From Eudorina sp. 2006-703-Eu-15 (lineage: Eukaryota > Chlorophyta > Chlorophyceae > Chlamydomonadales > Volvocaceae): a stretch of DNA of 64,000 nucleotides. Positions 59,058 to 64,000 of this stretch are shown here, piece after piece (position 1 is the stretch's first letter; each line of letters opens with the position of its first letter). The translations under genes and the position numbers were made by a program. A model generated the notes under the pieces. It worked only from the letters and a program-made list of their open reading frames with translations, ran no database searches and was not told where the DNA came from. Location of the stretch: positions 41,829 through 105,828 of the forward strand of contig BDSI01000229.1 of NCBI GenBank assembly GCA_003117195.1, given 5' to 3'.

Positions 59058-62000
59058 GCCGACCGCTACAGCCCTCCCATGGAATTTGCGTCCGAATACG
59101 ACCGTCAGCAAATGCCCCCAAACTTGGCAGGTGCATTATTCGTCGCATATCAATGCCATGTGTCCATTTTGGGGTCGAAATTCGGGGTCGCATTTGGGGT
59201 TGTGTGGCTCGCCAGCCGACCCCTGCTACAGCCCTCCATGAATTTCGGTCCGAATACGACCGTCAGCAAATGCCCCAAACTTGGCAGGTGCATTATTCGT
59301 CGCATATCAATGCCATGTGTCCATTTTGGGTCGAAATTCGGGGGTCGCATTTTGGGGGTGTGTGGCTCGCCAGCCGACCCTGCTACAGCCCTCCCATGGA
59401 ATTTCGCGTCCGAATACGACAGTCAGCAAATGCCCCAAACTGGCAGGTGCATTATTCGTCGCATATCAATGCCATATGTCCATTTTGGGGTCGAAATTCG
59501 GGGTCGCATTTGGGGGGGTGGTGCTCGCCAGCCGACCCCTGCTACAGCCCCCATGAATTTCGGTCGAATACGACCGTCGCAAATGCCCCAACTGGCAGGT
59601 GCATTATTCGTCGCATATCAATGCCATATGTCCATTTTGGGGTCGAAATCTCGGGGTCGCATTTTGGGGGTGTGTGGCTCGCCAGCCGACCCTGCTACAG
59701 CCCTCCCATGGAATTTCGGTCCGAATACGACCGTCAGCAAATGCCCCCAAACTTGGCAGGTGCATTATTCGTCGCATATCAATGCCATGTGTCCATTTTG
59801 GGGTCGAAATTCGGCCCCCCCCCGGTCGCATTTTGGGGGTGTGTGGCTCGCCAGCCGACCCCTGCTACAGCCCTCCATGGAATTTCGGTCCGAATACAAC
59901 CGTCAGCAAATGCCCCAAACTTGGCAGGTGCATTATTCGTCGCATATCAATGCCATATGTCCATTTTGGGTCGAAATTCGGGGTCGCATTTTGGGGGGGG
60001 TGGCTCGCCAGCCGACCCCTGCTACAGCCCTCCCATGAATTTCGCCGAATACGACCGTCAGCAAATGCCCCTAAAACTTGGCAGGTGCATTATTCGTCGC
60101 ATATCAATGCCATATGTCCATTTTGGGGTCGAAATTCGGGGTCGCATTTCTGGGTGTGTGGCTCGCCAGCCGACCCCTGCTACAGCACTCCATGGAATTT
60201 CGGTCCGAATACGACCGTCAGCAAATGCCCCCAACTTGGCAGGTGCATTATTAGTCGCATATCAATGCCATATGTCCATTTTGGGGTCAAAATTCAGGGT
60301 CGCATATTGGGGGTGTGTGGCTCGCCAGCCGACCCCTGCTACAGCCTTCCCATGGAATTTCGGTCGAATACGACCGTCAGCAAATGCCCCAAACTTGGCA
60401 GGTGCATTATTCGTCGCATATCAATGCCATATGTCCATTTTGGGGTCAAAATTCAGGGTCGCATATTGGGGGGTGTGTGGCTCGCCAGCCAAGATCTGCT
60501 ACAGCCTTCCCATGAATTTCGGTCCAAATACGACAGTCAGCAAATGCCCCCAAACTTGGCAGGTGCATTATTCGTCGCATATCAATGCCATATGTCCATT
60601 TTGGGTCGAAATTCGGGGTCGCATTTAGGGGGGTGGCTCGCCAGCCGACCCCTGCTACAGCACTCCCATGGAATTTCGGTCCGAATACGACCGTCAGCAA
60701 ATGCCCCCAAACTTGGCAGGTGCATTATTCGTCGCATATCAATGCCATATGTCCATTTTGGGGTCGAAATTCGGGTCGCATTTCTGGGGTGTGTGGGCTC
60801 GCCAGCCGACCCCTGCTACAGCACTCCCATGGAATTTCGGTCCGAATACGACCGTCAGCAAATGCCCCAAACTTGGCAGGTGCATTATTCGTCGCATATC
60901 AATGCCATATGTCCATTTTGGGGTCAAAATTCGGGTCGCATATTGGGGGTGTGTGGCTCGCCAGCCAACCCCTGCTACAGCCTTCCATGGAATTTCGGTC
61001 CGAATACGACCGTCAGCAAATGCCCCTAAACTAGGCAGGTGCATTATTCGTAGCATATCAATGCCATACGTCCATTTTGGGGTCGAAATTCGGGGTCGCA
61101 TTTATGGGGTGTGTGGTCGCCAGCCAAGATCTGCTACAGCCTCCCATGGAATTTTGGTCAGAATACGACCGTCAGCAAATGCCCCCAAACTTGGCAGGTG
61201 CATTATTCGTCGCATATCAATGCCATATGTCCATTTTGGGGTCGAAATTCAGGGTCGCATATTTGGGGTGTGTGGCTCGCCAGCCAACCCCTCTGCTACA
61301 GCTCCCATGGAATTTTGGTCCGAATATGACCGTCAGCAAATGCCCCCAAACTTGGCAGGTGCATTATTCGTCGCATATCAATGCCATATGTCCATTATGG
61401 GGTCGAAATTCGGGTCGCATTTCTGGGGTGTGTGGCTCGCCAGCCGACCCCTGCTACAGCACTCCCATGGAATTTCGGTCCGAATACGACCGTCAGCAAA
61501 TGCCCCAAACTTGGCAGGTGCATTATTCGTCGCATATCAATGCCATATGTCCATTTTGGGGTCGAAATTCGGGGTCGCATTTTGGGGGTGTGTGGCTCGC
61601 CAGCCGACCCCTGCTACAGCCCTCCATGGAATTTCGGTCCGAATACGACCGTCAGCAAATGCCCCAAACTTGGCAGGTGCATTATTCGTCGCATATCAAT
61701 GCCATATGTCCATTTTGGGGTCAAAATTCGGGTCGCATATTGGTGTGTGGCTCGCCAGCCAACCCCTGCTACAGCCTTCCCATGGAATTTCGGTCCGAAT
61801 ACGACCGTCAGCAAATGCCCCTAAACTAGGCAGGTGCATTATTCGAGCATATCAATGCCTACGTCCATTTTGGGGTCGAAATTCGGGTCGCATTTATGGG
61901 GTGTGTGGCTCGCCAGCCAAGATCTGCTACAGCCCTCCCATGGAATTTTGGTCAGAATACGACCGTCAGCAAATGCCCCCAAACTTGGCAGGTGCATTAT

Positions 62001-64000
62001 TCGTCGCATATCAATGCCATATGTCCATTTTGGGTCGAAATTCAGGGTCGCATATTTGGGGTGTGTGCTCGCCAGCCAACCCTCTGCTACAGCCCTCCCA
62101 TGGAATTTTGGTCCGAATATGACCGTCAGCAAATGCCCCCAAACTTGGCAGGTGCATTATTCGTCGCATATCAATGCCATATGTCCATTATGGGTCGAAA
62201 TTCGGGGTCGCATTCTGGGGTGTGTGGCTCGCCAGCCGACCCCTGCTACAGCCCTCCCATGGAATTTCGGTCCGAATATGACCGTCAGCAAATGCCCCCA
62301 AACTTGGCAGGTGCATTATTCGTCGCATATCAATGCCATATGTCCATTTTGGGGTCGAAATTCAGGGTCGCATATTGGGGTGTGTGGCTCGCCAGCCAAG
62401 ATCTGCTACAGCCCTCCCATGGAATTTCGGTCCGAATGCGACCGTCCGCAAATGCAACCAAACTTGGCAGTGCATTATTCGTCGCATATCAATGCCATAT
62501 GTCCATTTTGGGGTCGAAATTCGGTCGCAATTTGGGGTGTGTGGCTCGCAGCCGACCCCTGCTACAGCCCTCCCATGGAATTTCGGTCCGAATACGACCG
62601 TCAGCAAATGCCCCCAAACTTGGCAGGTGCATTATTCGTCGCATATCAATGCCATATGTCCATTATGGGTCGAAATTCGGGGTCGCATTTCTGGGTGTGT
62701 GGGCTCGCCAGCCGACCCCTGCTACAGCACTCCATGGAATTTCGCCGAATACGACCATCAGCAAATGCCCCAAAACTTGCAAGTGCATTATTCGTCGCAT
62801 ATCAATGCCATATGTCCATTTTGGGTCGAAATTCAGGGTCGCAGGGGGTGGGTGGCTCGCCAGCCAACCCCTCTGCTACAGCCCTCCCATGGAATTTTGT
62901 CCGAATACGACCGTCAGCAAATGCCCCAAACTTGGCAGGTGCATTATTCGTCGCATATCAATGCCATATGTCCATTATGGGGTCGAAAATTCGGGGTCGC
63001 ATTTCTGGGTGTGTGGCTCGCCAGCCGACCCCTGCTACAGCCTCCCATGGAATTTCGGTCTGAATACGACCGTCAGCAAATGCCCCAAACTTGGCAGGTG
63101 CATTATTTGTCGCATATCAATGCCAATGTCCATTGGGGTCGAAATTCAGGGTCGCATATTGGGTGTGTGCTCGCCAGCCAACCCCTGCTACAGCCTTCCA
63201 TGGAATTTCGGTCCGAATACGACCGTCAGCAAATGCCCCCAAACTTGGCAGGTGCATTATTCGTCGCATATCAATGCCATATGTCCATTATGGGGTCGAA
63301 ATTCGGGTCGCATTCTGGGGTGTGTGGCTCGCCAGCCGACCCCTGCTACAGCCTCCATGGAATTTCGGTCGAATACGACCATCAGCAAATGCCCCAAACT
63401 TGGCAGGTGCATTATTCGTCGCATATCAATGCCATATGTCCATTTGGGGTCGAAATTCGGGTCGCATTTCTGGGTGTGTGGCTCGCCAGCCAACCCCTGC
63501 TACAGCCCTCCATGGAATTTCGGTCCGAATACGACCGTCAGCAAATGCCCCAAACTTGGCAGTGCATTATTCGTCGCATATCAATGCCATTGTCCATTGG
63601 GGTCGAAATTCGGGGTCGCATATTGGGGGTGTGTGGGCTCGCAGCCAACCCTGCTACAGCCTTCCCATAGAATTTCGGTCCCAAATACGACCGTCAGCAA
63701 ATGCCCCCAAACTTGGCAGGTGCATTATTCGTCGCATATCAATGCCATATGTCCATTTGGGGTCGAAATTCGGGGTCGCATTTCTGGGGTGTGTGGCTCG
63801 CCAGCCGACCCCTGCTACAGCACTCCCATGGAATTTCGGTCCGAATAACGACCGTCAGCAATGCCCCAAACTTGGCAGGTGCATTATTCGTCGCATATCA
63901 ATGCCATATGTCCATTTTGGGGTCGAAAATTCAGGGTCGCATATTGGGGGTGTGTGGCTCGCCAGCCAACCCTCTGCTACAGCCCTCCCATGGAATTTTG
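59058..64000 (-). repeat. Satellite 2 array, inverted orientation
   Basis: About 31 monomers in the opposite orientation, running off the window end. Typical plus-strand reading is ggcaggtgcattattcgtcg, then atatcaatgccatatgtcc, then ggctcgccagcc. Variants include gcatattggggg with ttcagggtcg, and ccagccaagatctgctac (the BglII-type variant) at about 60487, 61128, 61915 and 62391. One-base indels are as frequent as in the adjoining forward part. Confidence 0.96.

Noticed and set aside
30372..64000. Regular repeats suggesting a CRISPR array
   Set aside because: Monomers are directly adjacent with no unique spacers, and the genome is eukaryotic.

Overview
The window looks like nuclear DNA of a green alga, most likely a chlorophycean/volvocine relative. 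It is GC-rich, its genes are split by many small GT-AG introns, it holds a copy of plastid 23S rRNA sequence, and it carries a DIRS-type tyrosine-recombinase retrotransposon of the kind known from Volvox (kangaroo). Organism assignment is inference from gene style.

Bases 1-20,900 are ordinary gene space. An intronless RAE1/Gle2-like mRNA-export WD40 gene lies on the minus strand (1223-2284). Divergent to it is a gene of 15 or 16 exons for the biotinylated alpha subunit of 3-methylcrotonyl-CoA carboxylase (3375-12199, possibly to 12361). An eight-exon, 340-residue serine racemase gene follows on the same strand (13199-16847). A convergent four-exon gene of unknown function with one probable membrane segment lies on the minus strand (18760-20323); I reconstructed it from splice signals. 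Between the last two is a ~260-bp nuclear copy of plastid 23S rRNA sequence (about 17490-17748).

From 20,932 to the end almost everything is tandem repeat. Satellite 1 is six GC-rich copies of an ~853-bp unit (20,932-25,915). It is fused to a fragment of satellite 2, a ~161-163-bp monomer. Within that monomer sits a 4.35-kb DIRS-like retrotransposon (26,020-30,371) with reverse transcriptase, RNase H and a PHD-finger/tyrosine-recombinase ORF, all on the minus strand. Satellite 2 resumes exactly where it was interrupted and runs to the end of the window (33.6 kb, about 200 monomers). It shows higher-order periods of 6, 8 and 9 monomers, a rising density of one-base indels rightward, and a strand switch at about 58,998-59,057, after which all monomers are inverted.

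The enzyme genes are independent housekeeping functions (mRNA export, mitochondrial leucine breakdown, D-serine/serine metabolism). The repeat block is the unusual part: it looks like the edge of a large heterochromatic or possibly centromeric/subtelomeric array. The very long minus-strand reading frames across satellite 2 are not genes. They exist because that monomer strand has no stop triplet in any frame.
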